The notes under the pieces are model-generated. The model searched no databases and was not told the origin of the DNA. It saw only the letters and a program-made list of their open reading frames with translations. Made by a program: the position numbers and the translations under genes. From NCBI GenBank assembly GCA_900312665.1, contig ONZQ02000013.1, forward strand, positions 1 to 64,000: a stretch of DNA of 64,000 nucleotides, read 5' to 3'. Position 1 is the stretch's first letter, and each line of letters opens with the position of its first letter. This DNA is from Cephalotrichum gorgonifer. Lineage: Eukaryota > Ascomycota > Sordariomycetes > Microascales > Microascaceae. Below are positions 13,997-25,578 of the stretch, piece after piece.

Positions 13997-14170
13997 ATAA
14001 TAAGATCAAGGGTGAACTCTATTATCTGATTAAGTAGATAGGCTGGCTAGCTAAGTATAATATCTGGGAGCTAGCTGAGTATTTAAGTAGTATAGCTGAA
14101 CTTATTAATAGCTACTATAGGAACAAGGATAAAAAGAAGAATTATTATAGATAGGATGATAAGTAAAGGG

Positions 14171-16970
14171 AAATCTTGATCAATTAAATTATCAGGGTTA
14201 AAATCTCTCCTAAGATATATCATTACTGACTAGACTATATCTGCCTAAGGGCCCAAAATATCAATCAAAATAGGAAAATAAAATATATAAATTTACTTAT
14301 CTAAAGATCTTAATTCTCTGAAACTATATTTGAATATAGTTATAAACTTAAAGCAGAACCCTCTGAAATAATATCACTATCTCTCAGATCTCTACTATCT
14401 CATTATCTATATTATTTAGAAGTTCTTATAGATATTGCTACTTGATAGTAAGCTATCAGAGTTTATATTCTGCTATCTCCCTTTATTTAGCTTATTAAGC
14501 TAGATTATATTAGCCTGATAGAATATAGAGATATAAAGTAGAAGGGGCAGTAGACTCTATCTGGGACCAGGTCGGGGTCAGAAGTAGCAGGGGTACTATT
14601 ATAGTGTACCTGGTAGTAGTAGTGGGTATAGAGTATAATAGAGCTGATAAGAGGTATTAGGACCCTGTATAAGAAGAGGTTGTATATAAGGGATATCAGA
14701 AAGCTACTGTAGGAGTTGTGATATGAAAGGCTATATATGGGCTCTGGGAGGTATTGTAATATTGTAGTCAGGGTATCGGAGTTACAGATCACTCGATACT
14801 TGGAGACACTGTAGGAGTATAGATAGATTCCCCTCAGTTCTGAGAAGAGATATTTTATATATATAAGGCAATAATATATGATCGATAGATGGCTTTTATA
14901 GCAGAGATAGGATAGGGCAGATAAGTAGGTGTCTTGGGGTCCTGGCTTGCCTGATCCTGATAGGTGAGGATTATCTGATAGAGATGATAGATATGGTTAT
15001 AGGCAGAGATCTGTCTACTATATCAGGCTGATAGAGACTCCTTATCGCTATCAGTAGGAGAGTTTATAAGGTAAGTAGGAGGCTAAGGGATTGATGATAT
15101 CAATTGAATAGAGTTGGAAATCGATAATCCTATTTAGCTGGCTTCTGAGTCAGAGTCTGAGGAGATAAGGTATATCTCCTCTATACTTTTATTATCAGCT
15201 ATAATAAACCTATTATTATTATTAGAGTATAGCTTATCTTCTAATTTATTATCCTCTGATTATATAATATCATTACTATCTGAATCAGAGGGCCTACTGT
15301 TCTCAGATCTATCACTGTCTATCTTATTATCCTTATATTTATAGTCCTCAGCTTTATCCTTGATAGATATATTACTATAGTCAGTATTATTAGAGGTATT
15401 AGAGCTATTATTGTATAGCTCAGGCTCTGCCCTATAGATGATAACAATAATAGAAGTAGCAGTAGTACTATTGGGCTCTATTGGCTAAAGCTGCAAGTTA
15501 TCTACTATCAGGGCTCAGTTGAGGATACTCTATACCTTATATCAGCGATTGAGCTGAGAATAAATTACAATAGCTATATCTCCAGTAGAAGACTTAGTAT
15601 ATAGGGTACTGAGGGTATAGATGATGCTCTGGATTTTATTTGTAGCCTCCAGGTGAGGTCCTTTAAGTATCTCTAAGTCCAGGTGTAGAACAGATGACCG
15701 AAGGAATATCAGGCTATATTGATAAATATCAGCAGTTAGATTATCGATATCCTGCTCACCTATACCTTGGTTCTCCGAGCACTTTCTATAGAAAGGAATA
15801 AGGTTTATAAAGCTCTCAGCCTATATAAATAATAACTGTAAGGACAGAGTCTCTAACTAGGTAAACTATTTAACTCTGATCTGAGTTATCTTAAAGCTGC
15901 AGTACTAAGCTACCGATATCCAGACTCTCTGTGATAGATTACTGATAGTTTATACTAATATACTGAGCTCCTTATATACTGTTTTCTTCTCAGGCTAGGG
16001 ATGAATAGCTACAAGTATAGATACCCGATATATCTTCTCAGTAGAGGTCAGGTTAGGGAGCTAGTATCTATTAATAGTAATATCTATCAGAGAATAATCA
16101 CTATAGACTTACTATATACTATAATTTAGCCAAGCTGGCCACTTCCTGCTATAAGAGTATAGCAGCTGCTTAGAGTACTGTACTTTCAGACCTGTTATTA
16201 TCTACAGGATAGAATATAGTAGTGATAGCCTTTAATATTATAATCTTGAGCTTTATCAGAAATAACCAGTTAATGATAATTTAGCAACTTAGAATATATC
16301 CTATAATATCTCTATAAATAGTTATAAAATCATCAATCTCCTAAATAAATTGATAAAGATATTGATATCTAAATAATATAGTCTGCTATATAACTCTGAT
16401 AAGGGGATAAGGTATCTAGAGCTATTAACTAAGAAGGGATACTGATATCAAGGAGAGCTCTATCTTAATATAAGATTTACTATTATAATAATATAATAAA
16501 TATAAGGTCCCCTTAAGAGATAGTATATAATAGATAAATACTGAATAGTGGAGGCTTAGTGAATAGTATAGGCAGGACTGTATCCTGAGGGATCTCAGAT
16601 AATCTACTTTAGGTTGAAATATAATATCAGGAATATTGATAATATAGATAGTTACTATATAAATGAAGTTGTTTATCTGCTATTTGTCTATTATAACTGT
16701 ACTGGAGATATATCTGAGATAGGGTTATATAAGATATAGAAGAGGGTTAGATATAATTTATAGTATTATAAATATTGGATTATATTGTAGAAATTGTAAT
16801 AGTTATTATAGATATAAACAGAAAATCAAGAGATAGTTGTAGGAGTAAGTATAGCTATAAAGTGATCACTGGGGATAAACTTATTAATTTACTAAGTGAT
16901 CGGAGTCTAATATACTTATTCAGAGAGATAGTAGTATACTATATCAGTAATAAAGGATATTGGGGCAACA
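14171..16970. other. AT-rich RIP-mutated DNA with an unidentified protein relic
   Basis: No intact gene. RIP-type composition persists but less extreme than at 1-8 kb. On the minus strand at about 15545-15815 about 90 codons are open with a normal-looking amino acid mix (parts read DIDNLTADIYQYSLIFL and HLDLEILKGPHLEATNK). I could not assign a family. A second AT-rich stretch on the minus strand at 14505-14792 is open for 95 codons but of low-complexity Tyr/Ile/Ser composition. This may be the 3' part and LTR of the neighbouring gypsy element or a further element. Confidence 0.5.
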
Positions 16971-17764
16971 GATCCTACCCTACTACAGAGTGGCAGGTAA
17001 ACTGATATTGCCTGGCACCACCGAGATTCCGATTGCAGATATATCTCTGCTTAATAACTATTAAGCAACCAGAAACCTCACTATATACAGAGAGCCCACT
17101 ATATCCGATGAACCTATAAGCCAGAGGGTTGAGGCCAGATAGCAGAGAATGATCTCCGCTTACAAGCAAGAGCTATAGGGTATTACTCTTTTCCCCTATA
17201 AAGGATCAGTATAAGAGTCAGGGGTTTTTTAATAAGGACTTCAGAAGAGCTATACTATCACTCTTTTTCCCTGTAAAGGACCAGTATGAGGGTCTGGGGT
17301 TTTTTAATGAGGACAGTAAGAGGACTGTCTATTGTAGATAAGACTGTGTATTGGAGATTAATGGTAGTCTTAGAGGGGTAATTGTAAGGGGGGCCTTGGC
17401 AGTCTAGGGTCAAGGTATATGACAGGTCTGTGTTGCGGCCTGAGGCCATGAAGGCTGAATCCCTGAATGGAAAAGGGGGCCTTGGGATCCTACATCCTGA
17501 AGGCCTAAGTTGAAGTCAAAAAACAGCAGAGCTTTTGGAATTGCAGAATAATCGCCTCATATCGTGATATATCACTCTTCCTCGTTCAAGACGGACTTAT
17601 TAGTCATCCCCTTCTTACAAAATCCAACTATAAAAAAACAGACCCTCTCTTCAATCTGAATTTTCAATCTTTTTTGATACAATAATAATACAATCCCCTA
17701 GCTCACTAGATAATTCAGAGTCACTGGATTCAATGGTACCATCAGTTTTATCGCCTGCCTCAAC
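16971..17764. other. Non-coding flank of the pogo-like transposon
   Basis: Moderately AT-rich, holding the 80-base tandem repeat and no gene. The left end of the pogo-like element must lie here, but I could not pair a terminal inverted repeat with its right end. A weak resemblance between 17675-17710 and the complement of about 26770-26800 is not convincing. Confidence 0.4.
17171..17325. repeat. Two-copy tandem repeat of about 80 bp
   Basis: Copy 1 (about 17171-17251) and copy 2 (about 17254-17325) share CTCTTT..CCCT.TAAAGGA.CAGTAT.AG.GTC.GGGGTTTTTTAAT.AGGAC. Nearly all differences are A/G or C/T, so the copies probably arose by duplication and then mutated by RIP-type transitions. No coding role seen. 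Confidence 0.75.
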
Positions 17765-18244
17765 CTATGCCTTGTAGATAACTTCAATCCCTATAAACTT
17801 CGAATTAGGGCTGATTTGGACCCTCTTCCTTTTCCTAGGCTTTATAGCCTTAATCTACTGCTTAAGAACTTCTACCCTAGATTATAGGATAGCTAGTTGA
17901 TAGTCCTTTTCCTTAAATCCTTTTTTGACCTTCCGGAATAGTAGCCATTGAGTACTACTAGGCTGATCTAGTTGACTATATTAGGCTAGCTGATCCTCAA
18001 GATCAACAGCCTTTCTTGGGATCGACTATATAACTATAGATGTAGCTATATTCTACTACTGGATAGGCTTAGATCTAAGGGCCCTTTCTAGGATAGGATT
18101 GATCTTGCTGCTGATATTACTGATATTCTCAAGTAGCAGTGGGCTTATAAGGGGTCGGGCTATAGATATTGGCTACAGATCTATCGATTTCCAGCTAGCC
18201 TATATATTCTGAGCTGTAAGAGCTGACTGATATACCTTCCGATA

Positions 18245-18249
18245 GCAGG
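18245..18249. repeat. Left 5-bp target-site duplication of the inserted gypsy element
   Basis: GCAGG precedes the LTR start TGTTAC; the same GCAGG follows the other LTR at 25579-25583. Gypsy integrases typically make 5-base duplications. Confidence 0.93.
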
Positions 18250-18485
18250 TGTTACAGCTCGGCTAAGAGTTTGTTCAACAGTTAGGGCAGAAAATGTATT
18301 TTATCTCAAGATAGTAGAAGAAGAGAAGGAAAAGGTCCTGCCTCGCTGCTAGGGGGCGGCGAGATATACAGTAGTGTAGAGCTTGTACGTCTGTGCCCTA
18401 TTGTGGGGCCCGTTTCAGTTGGACCTTGGCAGATAGTGCCAGGTGCTGTATACCGACAACATTCTACTAGGCTCAGCCTGTAACA
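18250..18485. repeat. LTR (3' LTR of the minus-strand chromovirus)
   Basis: 236 bases, TGTTAC...GTAACA ends. Compared with 25343-25578 it has the same length, no indels and ten differences, all transitions (nine G/A and one C/T on the plus strand). Confidence 0.95.
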
Positions 18486-18488
18486 TTA

Positions 18489-18501
18489 CCCCCCTTCCCT
18501 T
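18489..18501 (-). other. Polypurine tract of the chromovirus
   Basis: On the minus strand AAGGGAAGGGGGG lies three bases upstream of the 3' LTR, the expected site of plus-strand DNA priming. It confirms the element's orientation. Confidence 0.8.
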
Positions 18502-18874
18502 CGCAGTGTTTCCTGCGCATATTTGTAGCTGATAGGCAGCATCCGTTAATAAATGAAATTCTCCTGAACTCGCCGCCTACTCGCCGCGACCATATCGTAT
18601 TAGCGGCCCTCTCTCTCTTGTACCTCTCTATACATCTATATACCACTTTTGCGCCTGTTCGCACTCCGCTTTTGCCCATTGAGGCCCTGCAGAGAAGGTG
18701 CATCTCGCAGTGCGGTTCGCACCGGCTCTTGCCCTGTTGAGCTGCTACAGCACATCGCACTCCTATTATTCTTGATACTCAATAGGCCCTATTGAGGGCA
18801 TCAATCATACATATTTTGAGAAGGTGTACACCCTCACGATCCCACCATTTAAGAAGGTACGCACTCATGGGATC

Positions 18875-20310
18875 TATATAAGGGGGCCCGATTCCTCATG
18901 CCCTCGATTCCCTCTCTCCCTTCTACACATCCCCAATTCTCCCAGTAAGTTGGAGCCATCCTAGGTCACCGCTGTCTCGCCACTAATTGTCTCTTAGTCG
19001 CATACATCATCCTCCTTCGCGGTTCTGTTTCTCGAGGTGGGTTTACTCACTGCATTCTGGCGGCTTCCTCGTCCGCTAATTTGACATTCAGACTATTACA
19101 CCAGTATTCCGTTCGTACACCAGTAAGTTTCAGCAAACTTGCAGCTGACATACACCAAACACTGACCATTCCAGATATGGCCCCCCGTAAGCCCGCCGCC
19201 CGAAAGAGCAAGGTGGTCGCGAAGGCGCCTAGCGCCCCCGAGTCCACCCCCCCCGCTGCAGTCAGTTTGGACCCTAGCAGCTTGGCTGCTGCTAGCTCGC
19301 TGGCTGTCAACCTCGCCCCCGTCAACCCCCCTTCCACCGATTCCGATCTCAGTATGCCTATTGCTCCTACACCCGGCACTGGCCTCTCGCCTGAGGGCTC
19401 CCCTATCTACACTACTCAGTCTCCTACCACACAGCCCACATCCACTACCACCTCCTATAAGTATCTATCTGGCCACTTTCTCATAGCAGTAGCTAACCAT
19501 TCTCAGCTTCAACTCCTAAGCATTCTACTACCACCGATAGCAATATCGGTTCTGTAAGTACCCTGATTTCCCCCTTTCTGATCTTCTCGCTATTAACTCA
19601 CCAGGCCAAATACACCTGAGTCTCTGCACCCTCATACCCTCCTGGCCTCGAACACGACATCTGGTATATCATCTGCCTTCGCCATCTCGATAGCTACCCC
19701 GGCCACAAGTATCTCCACCAAACCGATAGTATATCTTCCACTCCACTTCCTCACTACTTCCTTATACTGATTCCTCCTCCTAGATACCGATCACAAATAC
19801 ACCTACTACTCTGCCAGAGATTATATCTATCAGAATATAAGATGCAGTCCCCTTTCACTGCCTGCTTACTACTTACTAACCACCTCTTAGCTTCCCAATA
19901 AGTTAGTAGACCTCACCCAGCAGTACCTCATAGCTACCAAGTACTATGATACTAGTATAAGTATTGGCCAGGCCCCTCGGTTGCTATATCACTACTAATT
20001 TATACTTAAGACGATCATTTTATAGATTTCATTTATATCTATAGGGAGCTCTTCTATATACTTCCCTCTTCCCGGGAGATAGATATTTATTTCTTCTTAA
20101 TTACTAGCTCGCTACTAACTCACTCAGTCCCATTCAGCCTTATCTATCATACCCGCTACTCTCCAGCTACCTGCTGAACTCCTCACAGTGCTGATCTATA
20201 TCATAGATACCCTTGAGGGGCAGCTCGCTTACAGTGCCCTGGCCCTGACTCCCACTGCCAAAAGAGGTGGTAATATCTGCAAGTAGTAGTCCGACCCCCC
20301 CCTATTTATA
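18875..20310 (+). CDS. Antisense spliced ORF inside the chromovirus (hypothetical Ser/Thr/Pro/Ala-rich protein)
   Basis: On the strand opposite to the retroelement, between its chromodomain and 3' LTR, the DNA is GC-rich and gene-like. A TATA box TATATAAG is at 18875-18882. Likely 5'-UTR introns follow, the last at about 19122-19174 (GTAAGT...CTGACCATTCCAG). ATG is at 19177 and begins MAPRKPAARKSKVVAK, a basic start followed by an Ala/Ser/Pro/Thr-rich low-complexity region. The first coding exon runs to 19553; an intron 19554-19604 (GTAAGT, TTAAC, CAG) leads in frame to PNTPESLHPHTLLAS. Further acceptor-like signals (e.g. ACTAAC..TTAG near 19877-19893, CTACTAACTCACTCAG near 20115-20129) suggest more exons, but I could not finish the model; the end near 20310 is a guess. 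No known domain seen. It may be an additional ORF of the element, captured host DNA, or a decayed gene. Confidence 0.5.
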
Positions 20311-23300
20311 TTAGTTTGTTTATTTTCTGATAAAGTAGTAGGGTAGCTGCAGGATATATATAGCTAGATAGTTGAGTATAGTTTATAATATTAAATAATA
20401 TTAGGGGCGGTTATCTGTAACTTCAGCTCAAATTGATTTCTTTCCTCTTTTCACTGGGTATATTGAGATGCTGGCTTATTCTCTCTTTACAGATTTTCTA
20501 TTTCATTTTCATCTTATAAAGTTATATTACTCTCTTAGTCTATCATTTATATCGATCACCCTGTATTTTACTTCAAAGATATCTAAGGCTCTTATATCTG
20601 CAAGGAGGCTAACTGGTTCCCAGATCAGCTCTTCGAAGCCATTCCAATATACGAATATCTCCCATATATAGCCTCTTCCTCTCCACTTACTCTATATACA
20701 GAGTATCTCTTCGACAGTCTATTCCTCTTCTCCCTTATCATTCTGTAATAGTATAGATTAGGGGTCGGTTGTGACTTGGCCTGGCAGTAGATCACTGCTA
20801 GCTCACTATAAGAGATCGATATAGAAGTGATTTTCTATATCCGAGGGGATATTAAGCTTGATATTATAACTATCTAGTATCTTCATAACTTGGTATTTTC
20901 AGTGTAGCCAGTCAAGCTTCTTAGAAGAGTAGGGTAAGCAGTAGTTCCCTATATTAAGCTAGACTAGATCCCTAACCTTATAGTACTCAGCAGGAGCTTA
21001 TCGCTTATTAGCAGTATCCTTACTCTACATTTAAATTACAGCTAACAATATCTAGATGAACTATATCACCTCCTCGAGATATTATACTAGCTTATTTACA
21101 TCGACCTCCTTGAGATCATATCTCCTATCTTCGATCTCCTTAACTTATATAGGGCTAGCATAGTAGCTGTACTCTAGAAAGAACAGGCTCAGCTTCGTAG
21201 ATATACTCTTACAGCTATTTAGGGCTAGCTGTACTGCAGACAGGAGCCTTCCCCAGTCATCCTGGGTATAGTTGACAAAGATACAGAGATATTTCTGAAC
21301 CTCCTGATTAACTTACTCTAGCCCCCTATCAGTTTAGGGATAGTAGACAGTACTAAGAAGCTACTTGATATCTACAAGATAGCAGAGCCTTTTCCAGAAT
21401 TTACTTATCCAGTTAGTTCCTCGATCACTAACAATAGTCTTAGAGAACCTATAGAATCTGATATAGTAGTAGAGAAAACACTCTACACTCACCTCTACCT
21501 CGGTGCTTACTATAGCTTCAAGTATAATAGACTTTATCAACCGATCATAGATTACTAAGAGGTTTATAGTTTTCTCACTGCCTATAGATAGGAGCCCTAC
21601 TATAAAGTCTATAGCTATATCACTGCAAATTTACTCAGATATTAGGAGGGATTTTAAGAGACCCTATTTTACCCTTCTCCAAATTATAGCTCCCCTATAC
21701 TTATTACAGTTCTTCATAAACCTACAAATCTCTTAAGTATATCTGGGCCAGAAGAAGCTGCAATCTACTAGCTAAATAGTAATATCCCGGCCTAGATGCC
21801 CTCCTAGTTGCAAGTTATAGATAGCTTATATCAACCTGCCCTACAGTATACTCATAGCTTATTTTCCTAGTACCCAGAGGCAACCTCGATAGATCACCCT
21901 ATCTAACAGATCAATCTTATACTCTAAGATCTAAATCTTCAAGTTTAATAATAGAGGAAAGTAGTATATACCCTACTAGATCACCGCCCAGATAGTCTGG
22001 AATTCTCTATCACTCTCAGCTACCTCTTCCTACAAGGCTTACAATTCAGATTCTATCTCAAATATCTGGGGCATCAGCAAGATATTTACACTAATATCAG
22101 ATTCTTATAGCTTGAACTTTCAGATATCAGCAATAGTACATTCAGAGATGAGCTATAGATAGCATCCTTATTCACACTTATCTAAGCTGTCCCTAGATAT
22201 ATCTTGCTCTCAGCAAGATAGTGCATCCACTGTAGCATTAAGTTTCCCTTTTCTATACTTGATCTGGAAGTTATAGGGGATAATCTCATCGATCTAGCAG
22301 CTTTATCGCTCTATAAGTGCCCTCTTAGTTATAAAGTACTCGAGATTCTTGTAATCATATACTACTATAAATAGTCTACAATCTTATAGCTCTACCCTCT
22401 ATACTTTCAAGCAGCTGACTACTGCCAGCATTTCTTTATCATAGATAGAGTAGTTATATTCTGTAGATATAAATCATTATAAATAGTAGACAACTACATC
22501 ATATATTCCATTCTCATCTTCCTGGGAGAGAGTTCCTCCAAGGGTAAAGCCAGAGTAATCGGTCTCTAGCTAGATTATATAGTCATAGTCCCATTATTTA
22601 AGGAGAGGGGCCTCAATAAAGTGGCATTTTAGCTCCTTAAATACTGCTTATTCTTCCTTTCCTCAGCAAAACAGAGTCCCCTTCCCGATCAGTACAGTTA
22701 GTAGGCAGATCACTTTAGCAAAATCTGGGATAAAGACCTGATAGTAGTTAATAAATCCAAGGAAACTCTGTACCCTAGTAGCCAAGAGGGGCCTCAGCTA
22801 CTTATAGATAGCTAGCAGCTTATCAAGATCATAGAAGACTCCTTTTCCAGTGATTATAATAAACCCTAGATATTTAACTCTCTTGATACTGAATTTACAC
22901 TTTACTGGATCTAGATAGAGTCCTGCCTGCTCTAGGCTTGCTAGTATACAGCAGACTCGCTCTATATACTCCCGGTATAAGCTATCTATATAGATCAGGA
23001 TATCATCTAGATAGGCTATTACCTACTCTCTAAACTTACTAATAGTACTGTTGATATAGTACTAGAATATAGCAGAGGCACCACTAAGTCCAAAGGGGCA
23101 GACCATCCACTTGAAAGATCCGAACCTTGTCCAAAAGGCAGTCTTATATTCATGATCCTTTACTATCCTTAGCTTATAGAAAGTGGCGACTATATCAAGT
23201 TTTGTGAACCACTTAGCCTTCGATAGACTGCAAAGGGTCTCTATAATAAGTGGGAGGGGATAGCGATCTTACTTCATTATCACATTGAGAGCTCGATAGT

Positions 23301-25342
23301 CACAGTATAACCGAAGTCCTCCCCCAGATTTCTTTATAAATAGTACTGGTACTATAGCTACCAAGCTACTTATATAGATAAATCCTTGATCGACTAGGTC
23401 GATAATAGTTTTCCGGAGGACTAGGAGTTCCTTGCAGGATATATCGTAGAGGGGTCCCCAGGGGAGGGGTGCCTCATTATCACTGCTATCTTGCACAAGG
23501 TTCACCTTATAGTCACTGCCTGGCCGGTATAGTGGTAGTTTCTTAGCTTCTTCTTTTGAGAATAGTGTCAGAAATTCCTACTGGAATTCCAGTAGTACGG
23601 TTATAGCAGGGTCAGTGCTCAGCCTCCCCTATAGGGCCTTGTCGATATCTGATATACTGATAGCTTATATCAAGCTTACTATATCTATATTATTCTTCCT
23701 CTATCTCCTCAGTCTTCTAATCTCTGCACTGAACACCGATCCTATGATAAGTCAGGCTATCTGTATTTCTCTAACTCTGGAGGGTTCCTCCTTACTGATA
23801 AACTGTAGCTCGACCCCCCCCCTGTCGGTAGAGAAGTCGCCACTCGGATATATAGTAGACTATATCATTCTATTCATATTATAGCTTCCCTAAGAAGAGG
23901 TCTTCTCCCAGGCCTGATATTATATAGATATAGGTCTCCTCGAGATAGCTGCTTATATCACTTGAGAATCTGGCAACCCTAATAGCTTCTGATATCTTAT
24001 TATCATCTATATAACTATAAAGGAGCTACTTCCTCTGATCAACTAATAGTAGTTTGAGCTTCTTATAGAAAGATTCACTGATCACTGTATAACAGTTACA
24101 GCTAGTATCAATAAATACATACACAAGTTTATTATTAACTCTAACCTATACCAGTACTAGGTCACTGCTTATTCGATACTTGAACACTTCCTACCCTTAT
24201 AAGCTTACTTACTCAGGCCTCAATACCCGATTTTATACCAAGGCTACTCTTTTTCCGATAAGAAGTCATCTACCTTGCTTCCTCTATCTAGCTCTTCCTC
24301 ATCCTCCTTACAGCGATCATACTCCTTCCTTATGCAGGCAGCACAGGGATTGCGAATTCAGGGGCAGTAGACTACAAGATACCTGACTTCTTAGCAGTTA
24401 TAGTACTGGCAGATCTCGGGTCCAGATCGGCATACAGAGATAGTATGTTCACTGCTTCTTCCCTTATTCCTCTCACCCAGCTTGTTCATATCCGTCATCT
24501 ATATATCGCCTTCATCATCTTGGGCAAGGCATCATGAGGATCATTCTCTACGATAATACTATATCCTAGCAAGGCCCTCAAGCCTACTGGAGACTTCCTG
24601 GGCTCACAAGACCCATCCCTTATATTCCAAGGGCATCTGTACAGAGACAAGTTACTGTCTTAGCTGCAAGTTCAGTACACCTTCAAGGAACATGATCTTC
24701 ACACTATCCGCCCAGGCACCACCTCCAGCTTATGCGAGGATCTGTTCGAATTGGGGAAGGAAGTAGGCAAATGATTGTTCATCCCTCTGTCACAGCATCC
24801 TCAGTACAGCCAAGGCACAAGCTGCGACATTAGGATCGTAGTATATCAAATCGAGGTATTCCAAAAACAGCACAGGGTTATATTCCCCATCGTGGCCCCC
24901 TGCTTCGTAGAAGGTTTCAGTGACCTTCTTCAGCGTGGTATCTAAGCAGCTTCCTATCAGATACCACTGCTCGCATACTGAGGGATAAAGGTACCTATCA
25001 AGGTATAGCTTATCACGCATCTGCTGCTACCATACTGGGTATTCATTGCATTTCCCGGAGAATTTTGGAGGGCTCGGGAGCAGCCTCGTTCGCAGCGAGG
25101 ACAGTGCTGCTGCTGGGGGAGGCACAGCGGTAGATTCGACAGGGGTGGCCGGTGGGAGCAGCGATCTCGCGGCTTGGAGGAGGCGGTGTATCTCCACGAT
25201 TTAGACCTGTAGGGGTTGAACTGTAGTGTTGATTCCCTCTTCGATCTGAGCTCTCAACCAGGCCTCTTGACTTGGTTCCGCATTGATCCCGGCCATAGCT
25301 CGCTGCTAGGTCGGCGCTTTCTAGTTGATTGATCTTGAGATA

Positions 25343-25578
25343 TGTTACGGCTCGGCTAAGAGTTTGTTCAACAGTTAGGGCAGAAAATGTATTTTATCTC
25401 AAGATAGTAGAAGAAGAGAAGGAAAAGGTCCTGCCTCACTGCTAGGGGGCAGCGAGATATACGGTAGTATAGAGCTTGTGCGTCTGTGCCCTATTGTGGG
25501 GCCCGTTTCGGTTGGACCTTGGCAGATGGTGCCAGGTGCCGTATACCGACAACGTTCTACTAGGCTCAGCCTGTAACA
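25343..25578. repeat. LTR (5' LTR of the minus-strand chromovirus)
   Basis: 236 bases, TGTTAC...GTAACA ends, direct repeat of 18250-18485, followed by GCAGG at 25579-25583. I did not recognise a conventional tRNA primer-binding site inside it, so the priming mode is unresolved. Confidence 0.95.

Larger units (their letters stand above)
8706..14170 (+). mobile_element. 5'-truncated RIP-mutated Ty3/gypsy chromovirus, split by a MULE
   Basis: The plus strand starts directly at the RT active site (YIVYLDDIIVFS, 8712-8747). RNase H follows (ELLAIIESLKHWYQFLE, 9309-9360), then integrase (SIDFIIGLLESSD, from 10533), then a chromodomain. The chromodomain is interrupted: EAEEILAYNK lies just before 11462 and KGELYYLIK..IGWLAKY..WELAEYL follows at 14005-14130, so removing the DNA transposon and one copy of the 8-base duplication restores the domain. 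Many TAG stops (typically from CAG or TGG) show RIP. Gag, protease and the first half of RT are missing, and no LTR was found at either side. Order RT-RNaseH-IN-chromodomain is that of chromoviruses. Confidence 0.88.
18250..25578 (-). mobile_element. Full-length Ty3/gypsy chromovirus with LTRs and target duplication
   Basis: 7329 bases between GCAGG duplications, oriented on the minus strand. The 5' LTR is 25343-25578 and the 3' LTR 18250-18485. Gag remnant lies at 24790-25020 (PSVCEQWYLIGSCL, PVLFLEYLDLIYYDPN), then a degraded CCHC knuckle near 24330-24400. RT starts at 23505 (PWGPLYDISCKELLVLR, FIKKSGGGLRLYCDYRALN) with active site AYLDDILIY at about 22988-23015. The integrase C-terminus follows (KLDWLHWKY-like at about 20890-20920), then a chromodomain (WTVEEIL, FVYWNGFEELIWEPVSLL) ending near 20540. 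A polypurine tract AAGGGAAGGGGGG (minus strand, 18489-18501) stands three bases before the 3' LTR. Pol is heavily RIP-mutated; gag, the LTRs and the 18.5-20.3 kb stretch are not. Confidence 0.93.

Noticed and set aside
19047..19379. 110-codon minus-strand frame opposite the antisense ORF
   Set aside because: Mirror frame of an Ala/Pro/Ser-rich coding strand; no splice sites or domain.
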